A DNA stretch of 64,000 nucleotides, from contig NZ_JALCZO010000001.1 of NCBI RefSeq assembly GCF_023555495.1, forward strand, positions 62,001 to 126,000. Reading direction: 5' to 3'. This document shows, piece by piece, positions 1-8,846 of this stretch. Within the stretch, counting starts at the first letter, position 1. Each line of letters starts with the position of its first letter. Below the pieces are notes generated by a model. That model did not search any database. It worked only from the letters and a program-made list of their open reading frames with translations, and was not told the DNA's origin. Position numbers and translations under genes: made by a program. Source of the stretch: Polaribacter sp. Z022. Lineage in GTDB: Bacteria; Bacteroidota; Bacteroidia; Flavobacteriales; Flavobacteriaceae.

Positions 1-259
1 CTAACTTAGCTTCTAACTCTAAACGAATTGCTTCTTTCTCCTTACGTTTTTCCTCTCCAACTTCTTTAGATGCTGCTTTTTTATTAGCATCTGTTTCAAA
101 GCCATCAAGTAAAACTTGATAGACGTCTCCTGGAATTTTAGTGGTTGGTCTTGCTTCTATTTCATGACCTTTATCCGCTAAATATTCAACTGCTCTATCA
201 AGAGAAATATTTAATTCTCTTAAAACTTTATTAAGCCTCATTGTTTTGCCTACAGACAT
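1..259 (-). CDS. infB: Translation initiation factor IF-2, N-terminal part (cut by window edge)
   Basis: Only the first 86 codons are in the window; the gene runs off the left edge. The visible part starts MSVGKTMRLNKVLRELNISL and continues with a lysine/glutamate-rich segment. This matches the IF2_N domain and the start of the charged linker seen in Bacteroidetes IF-2. IF-2 is the GTPase that brings initiator tRNA to the 30S subunit; its GTPase domain lies outside the window. It follows nusA by about 60 bp on the same strand, which is the conserved rimP-nusA-infB order. The identification rests on the N-terminal motif plus gene order. Confidence 0.9.
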   Translation of the reverse strand, partial: MSVGKTMRLNKVLRELNISLDRAVEYLADKGHEIEARPTTKIPGDVYQVLLDGFETDANKKAASKEVGEEKRKEKEAIRLELEAKL

Positions 260-319
260 ATATTCTTTTTAACTTTATAATTGTAAAAATATACTTTTTA
301 CTTTACTTCTATACTATAC

Positions 320-1576
320 TTAGTCCTCGAATTCTTCTTTCAAAATTCTTTGAACATCCATAATTGTTTCTTCTTCTAAATCGGTTCTTTTTACCAATTC
401 TGCAACACTAGTTTCTAATACGCTTCTTGCAGTATCTAAACCAATCTTTTTGAATTCTGTAATAACCCAATCTTCAATTTCGTCAATAAATTCTGTTAAC
501 TCTACATCTTCTTCTTCTAAACCTTCTCTTTGAACGTCTATTTCGTAACCAGTTAACTCACTTGCTAAACGAATATTTACACCACCTCTACCAATTGCTT
601 TAGAAACTTCTTCTGGTTTTAATAAAACGCTTACACGTCCTTTTTTACCATTTTTTTCTTCTTCGAACATTTCTATTTCCATTGAAGTCACTTTTGCAGG
701 ACTTAATGCTCTAGAAATAAATAATTGTTCGTTTTTGGTATAGTTAATTACATCTATGTTTTCATTTCCTAATTCACGTACAATTCCATGAATTCTTGAT
801 CCTTTTACACCAACACAAGCTCCAACAGGATCTATTCTATCATCATAAGAATCTACAGCTACTTTTGCTTTTTCTCCAGGAATTCTTGCAACTCCTTCTA
901 CAGTAATTAAACCATCGAATACTTCTGGAATTTCTTGTTCGAATAATTTAGTTAAAAATGCAGGAGATGTTCTTGATAAAATTATAGCTGGTTTATTACC
1001 TCTTAATTCTACTGTTTTTATAACACCTCTAACAGAATCTCCTTTTCTAAAGAAATCTGAACGAATTTGCTCGCTTTTTGGTAATACTATTTCATTACCT
1101 TCATCATCTAACAAAATAATTGCATTATGACGAATATGATGTACTTCTGCACTGTATAAATCTCCTTCTAAGTCTTTAAATTGCTTAAAAATATTAGTGC
1201 TATCGTGTTCGTAAATTTTAGAAATTAAGTTTTGACGTAATGCTAAAATTGCTCTTCTTCCTAAGTCAATTAATTTAACTTCTTCAGATACATCTTCTCC
1301 AATTTCAAAATCTGGTTCAATTAATCTTGCTTCAGCTAATTCTATCTCTTCATTATCATCTTCAGAAAATCCATCTGCAACAACAACTCTATTTCTCCAA
1401 ATTTCTAAATCTCCTTTATCTGGGTTTATAATAATATCAAAATTATCATCAGAACCAAACTTACGTTTTAAGGCAGCTCTAAAAACCTCTTCTAAAATAG
1501 ACATTAATGTTACTCTGTCTATACTTTTATTATCTTTAAATTCTGAAAACGAATCAATTAATGCTATATTCTCCAT
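320..1576 (-). CDS. nusA: Transcription termination/antitermination factor NusA
   Basis: 418 aa. NusA binds RNA polymerase and nascent RNA and modulates pausing, termination and antitermination. Order seen: N-terminal polymerase-binding domain (about 1-130), S1 domain (about 135-200, around GDLYSAEVHHIRHNAIILL), then two KH domains (about 235-350, with VGVKGSRIHGIVRELGNENI and AIGRGGVNIRLASELTGYEI). It ends in a short acidic tail and lacks the long C-terminal acidic repeats of the 495-aa E. coli protein, as is usual in Bacteroidetes. It starts 11 bp after rimP, so the two are surely co-transcribed. A terminator hairpin in the operon leader (2078-2097) may be the target of autoregulation by this protein; that is inference. 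Confidence 0.97.
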   Translation of the reverse strand: MENIALIDSFSEFKDNKSIDRVTLMSILEEVFRAALKRKFGSDDNFDIIINPDKGDLEIWRNRVVVADGFSEDDNEEIELAEARLIEPDFEIGEDVSEEVKLIDLGRRAILALRQNLISKIYEHDSTNIFKQFKDLEGDLYSAEVHHIRHNAIILLDDEGNEIVLPKSEQIRSDFFRKGDSVRGVIKTVELRGNKPAIILSRTSPAFLTKLFEQEIPEVFDGLITVEGVARIPGEKAKVAVDSYDDRIDPVGACVGVKGSRIHGIVRELGNENIDVINYTKNEQLFISRALSPAKVTSMEIEMFEEEKNGKKGRVSVLLKPEEVSKAIGRGGVNIRLASELTGYEIDVQREGLEEEDVELTEFIDEIEDWVITEFKKIGLDTARSVLETSVAELVKRTDLEEETIMDVQRILKEEFED

Positions 1577-1587
1577 TACATTTTTGC

Positions 1588-2049
1588 TTAAAATACAATC
1601 TTAACTTTTGTTTCTTTAATATCTTTATAGTCTAAAGTTACCGATTTTTGAACCGTAACTTTTCCTTTTCCTATTGGTTTTGGCTCTCTTGCTTTCCAAT
1701 TCAAAACAATTTTATCTTCATCTGCTTCTACTAAAGTTCCTTCAAATTCTTCTTCTGAAGTTTTTACTTTTAATATTCTACTGATGTTTTTTATATATTG
1801 TCTTTTAACTTTTAGTGGATGTGCAATATCTGGAGTGGTAACTTCTAAAGAAAAATCTTCTTCCTCTCTATCAAAATTACCATCTACACTCCTACTTATT
1901 CTTATACATTCACTTAAAGGAACTCCTTTATCTCCATCTACAGTAACTTGAATTTTATTATTTGCAGAAATAGTTAAATCTATTAAAAACAAAGAATCAT
2001 TCAGAGCTATTGCTTCATCTACTAAATCTTTTACTTTAGTGTAGTCCAT
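1588..2049 (-). CDS. rimP: Ribosome maturation factor RimP
   Basis: 153 aa, normal family length. RimP is needed for maturation of the 30S ribosomal subunit. The N-terminal half carries the DUF150 alpha/beta domain, with VTVDGDKGVPLSECIRISRS followed by DFSLEVTTPDIAHPL, which fits the family core motif of Asp-Lys/Ser-Gly and a conserved S-P-G-like turn. The C-terminal half is the SH3-like domain (FEGTLVEADEDKIVL). First gene of the rimP-nusA-infB operon. Its start lies about 70 nt downstream of the predicted transcription start, and an intrinsic terminator sits in that leader. Confidence 0.93.
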   Translation of the reverse strand: MDYTKVKDLVDEAIALNDSLFLIDLTISANNKIQVTVDGDKGVPLSECIRISRSVDGNFDREEEDFSLEVTTPDIAHPLKVKRQYIKNISRILKVKTSEEEFEGTLVEADEDKIVLNWKAREPKPIGKGKVTVQKSVTLDYKDIKETKVKIVF

Positions 2050-2071
2050 TTTTAATCTTAAAATAAAGTAT

Positions 2072-2097
2072 AAAAAGAGGGGACTTTTTAGTCCCCT
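2072..2097 (-). terminator. Intrinsic terminator inside the rimP-nusA-infB leader
   Basis: Read on the minus strand: perfect 8-bp stem AGGGGACT / AGTCCCCT with a 4-nt loop, then C and five Ts. It lies between the predicted promoter (2127-2156) and the rimP start codon (2049). The facing plus-strand gene begins only at 2225, so there is no upstream minus-strand gene that this could terminate. It therefore looks like a leader terminator (attenuator) for the operon. Confidence 0.8.
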
Positions 2098-2126
2098 TCC
2101 TTCTTCATTTATTGTAAATTTCGCTG

Positions 2127-2156
2127 CAAATATACTAAATGTTTGGGATTTACCAA
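2127..2156 (-). promoter_or_regulatory. Promoter of the rimP-nusA-infB operon
   Basis: On the minus strand, TTG (2156-2154), a 19-bp spacer, then TATATTTG (2134-2127). This fits the Bacteroidetes -33/-7 consensus (TTG, about 19-21 bp, TAnnTTTG) exactly. The transcript would start near 2121, giving a leader of about 70 nt. Confidence 0.75.
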
Positions 2157-2224
2157 ACTAAGTTTAAGTCAATTATTTTTTGTAACTTTAGATATACTGA
2201 TATTAATTTTTAAATTTTTGTGAG

Positions 2225-3052
2225 ATGAAAAATATTTTAGTTCCTATAGATTTTTCGAAATCCTCTGAATATGCATCAAAAGTGGCTTCTAAAATAGCAA
2301 AAAAAACAGGTGCAACTATTTATTTAATTCATTTAATAGAATTACCAAAAGGAGTAATTGACATAGCTTCTAGCAGTAAATTTAGCATTCCTGAAAGCAT
2401 GTTATATTTAAGAAAAATTAGAGAGAAAATTTTATTATTTAGAGATCAGTTTTTTAACAAATCTATAAAAGTTGAATATTTCATAAAATTAAATAATCCA
2501 CTTGATGGTATTATAAAATATGCTGATAAAATTGATGCAGATATAATTATAATGGGTTCTAAAGGATTATCTGAACTAGAAGAAATTACTATTGGATCTA
2601 ATACCGAAAAAGTAGTAAGAACCTCTAAAAGACCTGTTATTGTTGTAAAAAAAGATTTTGAAAAATTTAAATTAAAAAACCTTGTATTTGCTTCAAACTT
2701 TAAAGAAGAAAACAAAGAAGTGTTTGACAAATTTGTACATTTTGCAAACACCTTTAATAGTAAAATTCATTTATTAAAAGTAAATACTCCCGCAAATTTT
2801 CAGGTTACTTCTGAAACGAAACAAGAAATTCAAAATTTTATATCAGATTTTAATTTAAAAAAACACAAAATAAATGTTTACAATGATGTTTCTGTTGAAA
2901 AAGGAATTTTAAATTTTTCTAAAGAAATAAATGCAGATTTAATTGCTTTAAGCACACATGGTAGAAGTGGTTTAGCCCATTTATTTACTGGTAGCGTTAC
3001 TAAAACACTGTCTAAAAACGCATTAAAACCTATGTTTACTATTAAAGTTTAA
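2225..3052 (+). CDS. Universal stress protein, tandem UspA domains
   Basis: 275 aa, two UspA domains of about 140 aa each. Such proteins bind ATP and support stress survival; the exact role is unknown. Domain 1 has the ATP-binding motif G-2x-G-9x-G-S intact (GSKGLSELEEITIGS). Domain 2 has THGRSGLAHLFTGS, with Ser in place of the first Gly, so it may bind nucleotide differently. It is monocistronic: divergent from rimP and closed by a terminator at 3088-3119. An imperfect -7 box (TAACTTTA, 2183-2190) lies upstream. Confidence 0.92.
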   Translation: MKNILVPIDFSKSSEYASKVASKIAKKTGATIYLIHLIELPKGVIDIASSSKFSIPESMLYLRKIREKILLFRDQFFNKSIKVEYFIKLNNPLDGIIKYADKIDADIIIMGSKGLSELEEITIGSNTEKVVRTSKRPVIVVKKDFEKFKLKNLVFASNFKEENKEVFDKFVHFANTFNSKIHLLKVNTPANFQVTSETKQEIQNFISDFNLKKHKINVYNDVSVEKGILNFSKEINADLIALSTHGRSGLAHLFTGSVTKTLSKNALKPMFTIKV

Positions 3053-3087
3053 AAAATACAGACTACTATTTAAATAAGTGTAAATAA

Positions 3088-3119
3088 AAAAAAAGCTTCC
3101 TTAATTGGAAGCTTTTTTT
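3088..3119. terminator. Bidirectional terminator between the usp gene and gapN
   Basis: Perfect 13-bp inverted repeat AAAAAAAGCTTCC / GGAAGCTTTTTTT with a 6-nt loop. It has a T run on both strands and lies between two convergent genes. Confidence 0.9.
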
Positions 3120-3140
3120 ATGAATTAATGTTGTTACTGT

Positions 3141-4733
3141 TTATAAAAGATAATCAGTACTTATAAAGTTTGATGCTTTTTTTTCTAATAACTCTTTTAA
3201 AATATCATTATTATATGGTGTGTCTTTAGATGCAACAAATGTTCTTATAGAAAATGCCCTTAAAGCATCGTGTACACTTAAAGTAGAAACAGCAGAATCT
3301 TTTCTACCCGTAAACGGATAAACATCTGGTCCTCTTTGAGCAGCACTATTTAAGTTTACCCTACACACTAAATTAACTAAAGCATCTATTAAAGGGGCTA
3401 AAGTTTTTACCTCGCTACCAAAAACACTTACTTGTTGTCCGTAATTAGAATCTGCCATATCATCTAAAGGTTCTTGAATATTTTTAAAAGAAACTACAGG
3501 AGTTACTGGTCCAAATTGTTCTTCTTTAAAAACTCTCATCTCTTTTGAAACTGGAAACAAAACAGAAGGAAAAATATAATTATCAGTAGTTTCTCCACCT
3601 TTTTTGTTAATTACTGCAGCTCCTTTTTCTTTTGCATCATCTATTAGTTCTTGTATGTAAGCTGGTTTTCCTGGTTCTGGTAAAGGAGTTAACTTCACTC
3701 CATCTTCCCAAGGATTACCAAATTTTAACGCATCTACAGCTTCTGCAAATCTTTTATTAAACTTATCTACAATATGTTCATGTACATATAACACTTTTAA
3801 AGCTGTACATCTCTGTCCATTAAATGAAGTAGCTCCAGATAAACATTCACTTATAGCTAAATCTAAATCTGCATCTGGTAAAACAATAGCTGGGTTTTTA
3901 GCTTCTAAACCTAAAACCAAACGTAATCTATTTTTAAAAGGATGATTTGCTTGAATAGCATTCGCAGATTTACTATTACCAATTAAAGCCAAAACATCTA
4001 CCTTACCAGTTTTCATAATAGGAGTTGCTAAAACACGACCTCTACCATAAATAACATTAACTACACCTTCAGGAAAACTATTTTGAAAAGCCTCCATTAA
4101 TGGTGATAACAATAAAACTCCATGTTTTGCAGGTTTAAAAACAGCTGTATTCCCCATAATTAATGCAGGGATTAACAATGCAAAAGTTTCATTTAAAGGA
4201 TAATTATAAGGCCCCAAACACAATACAACCCCTAAAGGTCCACGTCTAATATGTGCATGAACTCCGCTGTTTTTTTCAAACTTTGCAGAATTACGATCCA
4301 TTTGCTTATAATCTTCAATAGTGTCGTAAATATATTCTATTGTTCTGTCAAATTCTTTTTCAGAATCAGGCAAAGATTTACCAATCTCCCACATTAACAA
4401 TTTCACTACCTCTTCACGTTTGGTTTTCATTTGCTCTGCAAACTCCTCCATACATTCAATTCTATCTACAACCCTCATTGTTGGCCATAAACCTTGACCT
4501 TTATCATATGCTCTATATGCAGAACTTAAAGCCTCTAAAGCTTCATTTTCTGTTAAATCTGGCACAGTACCTAATAAGGTTGGTTTATATTCTTTGGTTG
4601 ATGATATTGTAGAATAAACCTCAGCCATTTTTCCTTTCCACTCTCTTAATTCACCACTAACTAAATACGTTTTTTGATGTAAAAGTGATTGTATTTTATA
4701 AGCTTCTGGTATTTCTTTAACTTGTTTTTTCAT
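3141..4733 (-). CDS. gapN: NADP-dependent glyceraldehyde-3-phosphate dehydrogenase-type aldehyde dehydrogenase
   Basis: 530 aa, aldehyde dehydrogenase superfamily. Visible catalytic residues: Asn177 (GPYNYPLNE), Glu277 (LGLEAKNP) and the nucleophile Cys309 ([10 protein letters not shown]). The GQRCTA context and overall length point to the GapN group, which oxidises glyceraldehyde-3-phosphate irreversibly to 3-phosphoglycerate with NADP and so bypasses the ATP-forming step of glycolysis. The Glu lies in an unusual LGLEAKNP rather than the common LELGGK. It seems monocistronic; 160 bp separate it from ilvA, with no terminator seen. Another aldehyde substrate cannot be excluded from sequence alone. 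Confidence 0.8.
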   Translation of the reverse strand: MKKQVKEIPEAYKIQSLLHQKTYLVSGELREWKGKMAEVYSTISSTKEYKPTLLGTVPDLTENEALEALSSAYRAYDKGQGLWPTMRVVDRIECMEEFAEQMKTKREEVVKLLMWEIGKSLPDSEKEFDRTIEYIYDTIEDYKQMDRNSAKFEKNSGVHAHIRRGPLGVVLCLGPYNYPLNETFALLIPALIMGNTAVFKPAKHGVLLLSPLMEAFQNSFPEGVVNVIYGRGRVLATPIMKTGKVDVLALIGNSKSANAIQANHPFKNRLRLVLGLEAKNPAIVLPDADLDLAISECLSGATSFNGQRCTALKVLYVHEHIVDKFNKRFAEAVDALKFGNPWEDGVKLTPLPEPGKPAYIQELIDDAKEKGAAVINKKGGETTDNYIFPSVLFPVSKEMRVFKEEQFGPVTPVVSFKNIQEPLDDMADSNYGQQVSVFGSEVKTLAPLIDALVNLVCRVNLNSAAQRGPDVYPFTGRKDSAVSTLSVHDALRAFSIRTFVASKDTPYNNDILKELLEKKASNFISTDYLL

Positions 4734-4896
4734 AAATTATATTGTCGTAAAAACCTTAAAACTAATTTTAGTTCTCAAATTTTTATAAAATAATAAGTTC
4801 AAATTAACAAAAAATAAGACTATATTATCTTATAATTTAAATCTATTCACGAAAAGGTTTTCGATATTTTTATCTTTAGTCTTTATTAAAAGACTT

Positions 4897-6159
4897 TTAT
4901 ACTAAAAATTGAAATAAATCTGGTTTGTCATTTAAGTAGTCGCCAAAAAAATTATTTTCTTTCATCCTTTGAATTAAAGGAGCTAAATCTTTAGAAGATT
5001 TTAATTCTAAACCAACCACTGCTGCACCATTTGTTCGATTATTTTTCTTGGTATATTCAAAATGTGTAATATCATCATTTGGACCCAAAATGTCAGCCAC
5101 AAACTCTTTTAATGCTCCTGCTCTCTGTGGAAACTTTACAATAAAGTAATGTTTTAAATTTGCATGTAGCAATGCACGTTCTTTAATTTCTGCAGTTCTA
5201 GTTATATCATTATTACTTCCACTAACAACACAAACTACGTTTTTCCCTTTTATATCTTCTGCCATTAAATCTAAAGCAGAAATACTTAATGCACCTGCTG
5301 GCTCAACTACAATTGCATCTTTATTATATAAATCTAATATAGTTTGACAAATTTTCCCTTCTGAAACAGTAATTACATCATCTAAATTCTTAAGACAAAT
5401 AGCAAAATTTAAATCGCCTACTTTTTTTACTGCAGCTCCATCAACAAAAGGGTCAATTTTTTCTAAAGTTGTATTTTTTTTGTTGTTTAAAGAAGTCAAC
5501 ATTGAAGGTGCTCCTTCTGGTTCTACACCTATAATTTTTGTTTCTGGAGATAAATTTTTAAATACAGTTGATAAACCTGATGACAAACCTCCTCCTCCAA
5601 TAGGCACAAATACATAGTCTATTTTATCTGATGCTTGTTCTAATATTTCTAATCCAACAGTTGCTTGACCTTCTATTACTTTTTGATCATCAAAAGGATG
5701 AATAAATGTTTTGTTTTTTGAATCGCATTCTTGTTTTGCAGCATTATAGGCATCATCAAAAGTATCTCCACCAATTACAACTTCAATAAAATTTTCGCCA
5801 AACATTTTTACTTGGTTAATTTTTTGATTAGGAGTTGGAGAAGGCATAAAAATTGTTCCTTTTATCTTTAGCAATTTACAAGATAATGCAACTCCTTGTG
5901 CATGATTACCTGCACTAGCACAAACAATTCCACATTGTTTTTCTTCATTACTTAAAGAAGACATTTTATTAAAAGCTCCTCTAATTTTATAGGAACGAAC
6001 TACTTGTAAATCTTCTCTTTTAAAGAAAATATTTGCTCCTAATTCTTTAGATAGATTAAAGTTTTTATTAAGAGGTGTTTTAGTTGCTACATCTTTTAAA
6101 TTTTCAGCAGCAGTTCTTACACTTTGTATACTTGGAAAATAAATTGGTTTTGTTTGCAT
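4897..6159 (-). CDS. ilvA: Threonine ammonia-lyase (threonine dehydratase)
   Basis: 420 aa. A PLP enzyme that converts threonine to 2-oxobutanoate, the first committed step to isoleucine. The PLP lysine is Lys58 (RSYKIRGAFNKM); the phosphate-binding glycine loop is VPIGGGGLSSGL (about residue 190). A single ACT-like regulatory domain occupies about 335-415 (FIVKFPQRAGALKEFVADIL), the usual isoleucine-sensing part. It lies at the 3' end of the ilv cluster, behind the DUF3592 gene (56 bp gap) and beyond the terminator that follows ilvC. It may therefore be expressed separately from ilvDBHC. No leader peptide is visible in front of it. Confidence 0.95.
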   Translation of the reverse strand: MQTKPIYFPSIQSVRTAAENLKDVATKTPLNKNFNLSKELGANIFFKREDLQVVRSYKIRGAFNKMSSLSNEEKQCGIVCASAGNHAQGVALSCKLLKIKGTIFMPSPTPNQKINQVKMFGENFIEVVIGGDTFDDAYNAAKQECDSKNKTFIHPFDDQKVIEGQATVGLEILEQASDKIDYVFVPIGGGGLSSGLSTVFKNLSPETKIIGVEPEGAPSMLTSLNNKKNTTLEKIDPFVDGAAVKKVGDLNFAICLKNLDDVITVSEGKICQTILDLYNKDAIVVEPAGALSISALDLMAEDIKGKNVVCVVSGSNNDITRTAEIKERALLHANLKHYFIVKFPQRAGALKEFVADILGPNDDITHFEYTKKNNRTNGAAVVGLELKSSKDLAPLIQRMKENNFFGDYLNDKPDLFQFLV

Positions 6160-6215
6160 TATAAAAATGAATTCTACAATTTTAATATTTAGTTTTATCT
6201 ATAATAAAGAAAAGA

Positions 6216-6710
6216 TCAAACACTTTTAGATTTTCTGATAAAAACAACTGTTAAGAAAATAAAAAAGATATTTATAAAAGTGAATATTATTTTCACTTTA
6301 CTAACACCTTCACTACCTTTTTCTAATACAACCTGCTTTATGTTTTTTGGGTTGTAGTATACTGAAACTTTTTTATTAACAGGATAATATTTTTGTTTTA
6401 TTAATAATTGTTGCTTATTAGTACTTTGAGTTTTAAAGGAAATTGTATTACCTATATATTCATAATCATTAACCTTATATTTATATTTTAATATTAATTT
6501 ACTCCTTACCATATTACCCAAATTTTCAGTATCTAATGAATACTCTGAAGTTTCTATTTGACTATATGTTATAACACCTTGGGTTTTATTCCAATTATTA
6601 GAATTATTAGCAACTATATCAGTAACCCAAAGCTTGTAAACAATATATATTAAAAATATTGAAACAAAGCCTGTAATGCAATACATTTGTTTAAATGTTT
6701 TTTTCGACAT
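6216..6710 (-). CDS. DUF3592-like membrane protein, function unknown
   Basis: 164 aa. One transmembrane helix near residues 10-30 (ITGFVSIFLIYIVYKLW) and one near 140-160 (IIFTFINIFFIFLTVVFI) flank an extracytoplasmic beta-rich domain. The pattern WNKTQGVITYSQIE followed by YKVNDYEYIGNTISF and KVSVYYNPKN fits DUF3592 proteins, which have no settled function. It sits between ilvC and ilvA on the same strand and is separated from ilvC by a strong terminator. Its product has no obvious link to isoleucine synthesis, so its position is probably accidental. Confidence 0.7.
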   Translation of the reverse strand: MSKKTFKQMYCITGFVSIFLIYIVYKLWVTDIVANNSNNWNKTQGVITYSQIETSEYSLDTENLGNMVRSKLILKYKYKVNDYEYIGNTISFKTQSTNKQQLLIKQKYYPVNKKVSVYYNPKNIKQVVLEKGSEGVSKVKIIFTFINIFFIFLTVVFIRKSKSV

Positions 6711-6770
6711 TCTTCTTAAAAGCTATTTTATTAATAATATTAATTCAAATCAGGATATTAATATAAAAAG

Positions 6771-6804
6771 AAAACCTGTCAGAAAGTGAATTCTGACAGG
6801 TTTT
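6771..6804 (-). terminator. Terminator after ilvC
   Basis: Perfect 14-bp inverted repeat AAAACCTGTCAGAA / TTCTGACAGGTTTT with a 6-nt loop, 24 bp downstream of the ilvC stop codon. The right arm ends in a run of Ts on the minus strand. It ends the ilvD-ilvB-ilvH-ilvC transcript and separates it from the DUF3592 gene and ilvA. Confidence 0.9.
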
Positions 6805-6828
6805 TATAAAATTTAAAAACTTACTTAA

Positions 6829-8304
6829 TTATGCAGTTTTTACTACTTTCATTGCTGTCATAGACTCTCTTAACCAATCTCCCACTTTTTCTACTGGGTG
6901 GTTTCTAATAATTTTATTAATTCTTATTAATTCTTGGTTATCAACACCGTTTTCAGAACTAAATGGCTTACCAATTACGTTTGTAGAAACTGTTTTCATA
7001 AAATCTGTTAACAAAGGCTTACAAGCGTGATCGAATAAATAACATCCATACTCAGCAGTATCAGAAATAACACGATTCATTTCTGCTAACTTCATTCTTG
7101 CAATTGTATTTGCAATTAATGGAGTTTCATGTAAAGATTCATAATATGCAGAAGCATCAATAATTCCAGATTCAGTCATTGCTTCAAAAGCTAACTCAAC
7201 ACCAGCTCTTACAAAAGCAACTAATAAAGTTCCATGATCAAAGTATTCTTGTTCTGGAATTTCTTGGTCTGTAATAACTTGTTTTTCAAAAGCAGTTTCT
7301 CCTGTAGCTGCTCTCCAAGTTAATAAGTTTTTATCATTATTAGCCCAGTCTTCCATCATTGTCTTAGAAAAATGACCAGTCATAATATCATCCATATGCT
7401 TTTGGAATAATGGACGCATAATATCTTTTAATTCTTCAGATAATCTAAATGCTTCAACTTTAGCAGGATTAGATAATCTATCCATCATGTTAGTAATACC
7501 TCCATGTTTTAAAGCTTCTGTTACAGTTTCCCAACCATATTGAATTAATTTAGCTGCATAACCAGCATCAATTCCTTCTTCAACCATTTTATCAAAAGAT
7601 AAAATTGCACCAGTTTGTAACAAACCACATAAAATAGTTTGCTCTCCCATTAAATCAGACTTTACCTCAGCAACAAAAGAAGATTCTAAAACACCTGCTC
7701 TATTACCACCAGTTGCAACTGCATATGCTTTAGCTTGTGCCCAACCTTTACCTTGAGGATCATTTTCTGGGTGAACCGCTGTTAATGTTGGTACACCAAA
7801 CCCTCTTTTATATTCTTCTCTAACCTCAGACCCTGGAGACTTAGGAGCCACCATAATTACAGTTAAATCTTCACGAACTTTCATTCCTTCTTCTACAATA
7901 TTAAAACCGTGAGAATAAGATAAAGTTGCTCCTTCTTTCATTAAAGGCATAACTGCTTTTACAACATTTGTGTGTTGTTTATCTGGAGTTAAATTAATTA
8001 CCAAATCTGCTGTTGGTAACATTTCTTCATACGTACCAACCTCAAAATTGTTTGAAGTTGCATTGATATAAGAATCTCTTTTTTGATCGATAGCAGATTG
8101 TCTTAAAGTATAAGAAATATCTAAACCAGATTCTCTCATATTTAAACCTTGGTTTAAACCTTGTGCTCCACAACCTACAATAACAATTTTCTTTCCTACT
8201 AATGCTTCTACTCCGTCTTCAAATTCTGAAGCGTCCATAAAACGACATTGTCCTAATTGCTCTAATTTCTCTCTTAATGTTAATGTGTTAAAATAATTTG
8301 ACAT
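6829..8304 (-). CDS. ilvC: Ketol-acid reductoisomerase (class II)
   Basis: 491 aa, the long class II form found in E. coli rather than the roughly 330-aa class I form. It isomerises and reduces acetolactate and acetohydroxybutyrate in valine, leucine and isoleucine synthesis, using NADPH and Mg. N-terminal Rossmann domain with [20 protein letters not shown] near residue 42. The duplicated C-terminal helical knot domain fills the rest and includes [20 protein letters not shown]. The start is 10 bp after ilvH, so it is in the ilvDBHC operon, and a terminator follows. Confidence 0.97.
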   Translation of the reverse strand: MSNYFNTLTLREKLEQLGQCRFMDASEFEDGVEALVGKKIVIVGCGAQGLNQGLNMRESGLDISYTLRQSAIDQKRDSYINATSNNFEVGTYEEMLPTADLVINLTPDKQHTNVVKAVMPLMKEGATLSYSHGFNIVEEGMKVREDLTVIMVAPKSPGSEVREEYKRGFGVPTLTAVHPENDPQGKGWAQAKAYAVATGGNRAGVLESSFVAEVKSDLMGEQTILCGLLQTGAILSFDKMVEEGIDAGYAAKLIQYGWETVTEALKHGGITNMMDRLSNPAKVEAFRLSEELKDIMRPLFQKHMDDIMTGHFSKTMMEDWANNDKNLLTWRAATGETAFEKQVITDQEIPEQEYFDHGTLLVAFVRAGVELAFEAMTESGIIDASAYYESLHETPLIANTIARMKLAEMNRVISDTAEYGCYLFDHACKPLLTDFMKTVSTNVIGKPFSSENGVDNQELIRINKIIRNHPVEKVGDWLRESMTAMKVVKTA

Positions 8305-8314
8305 TTTTATTTAT

Positions 8315-8845
8315 TTAGTTGTTGTATGTTTCTAATAATGTTGAAATTTTCATTTCTTCTTTTGTAATAGCTATTCTTCCTGAACGTGTATATTGCATAA
8401 TACCAAATTCGCTTAATTGTTCGTGTAAACCAACAATTTCTTCTTTTTTTCCTGATTTTTCAAGAACAAAAAACTCTTTATTTACAGTAACAATTCTTGC
8501 ATTACTTTCTTTAATTATATTTTGAATCTGACGTTCTTCAAATAACAATTCTGATTTAATTTTAAACAAACCAGAAATTTGATAAATTGTTTCATCATCA
8601 TTATGGTAGTAAGCCTTAATAACCTCTACTTGCTTTTCTAATTGACCAATAATTTTCTTAATATTTACCTCAGTCATTTTTACAACAATTGTAAATTTAG
8701 AAACCCCTACAATTTCAGATGGAGATGTATTTAAACTCTCTATATTTATGTGCCTTCTTTGGAAAATTGCTGAAATCCTATTCAACAACCCAATATTGTT
8801 TTCAGTATATATTGATACTGTAAAAAGTTGTTTTTCTGTACTCAT
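8315..8845 (-). CDS. ilvH: Acetolactate synthase small (regulatory) subunit
   Basis: 176 aa. The regulatory subunit activates IlvB and gives valine feedback inhibition. The N-terminal ACT domain (about 5-80) reads FTVSIYTENNIGLLNRISAI then RRHINIESLNTSPSE; a second ACT-like domain is at about 90-165. Its start follows the ilvB stop codon by 1 bp, so translation is probably coupled. The symbol ilvN would serve equally. Confidence 0.95.
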   Translation of the reverse strand: MSTEKQLFTVSIYTENNIGLLNRISAIFQRRHINIESLNTSPSEIVGVSKFTIVVKMTEVNIKKIIGQLEKQVEVIKAYYHNDDETIYQISGLFKIKSELLFEERQIQNIIKESNARIVTVNKEFFVLEKSGKKEEIVGLHEQLSEFGIMQYTRSGRIAITKEEMKISTLLETYNN

Positions 8846-8846
8846 C

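Noticed and set aside
2183..2190. TAACTTTA as promoter of the universal stress protein gene
   Set aside because: The last base of the TAnnTTTG box is wrong and no TTG lies at the right distance; kept only as a remark in the gene entry.
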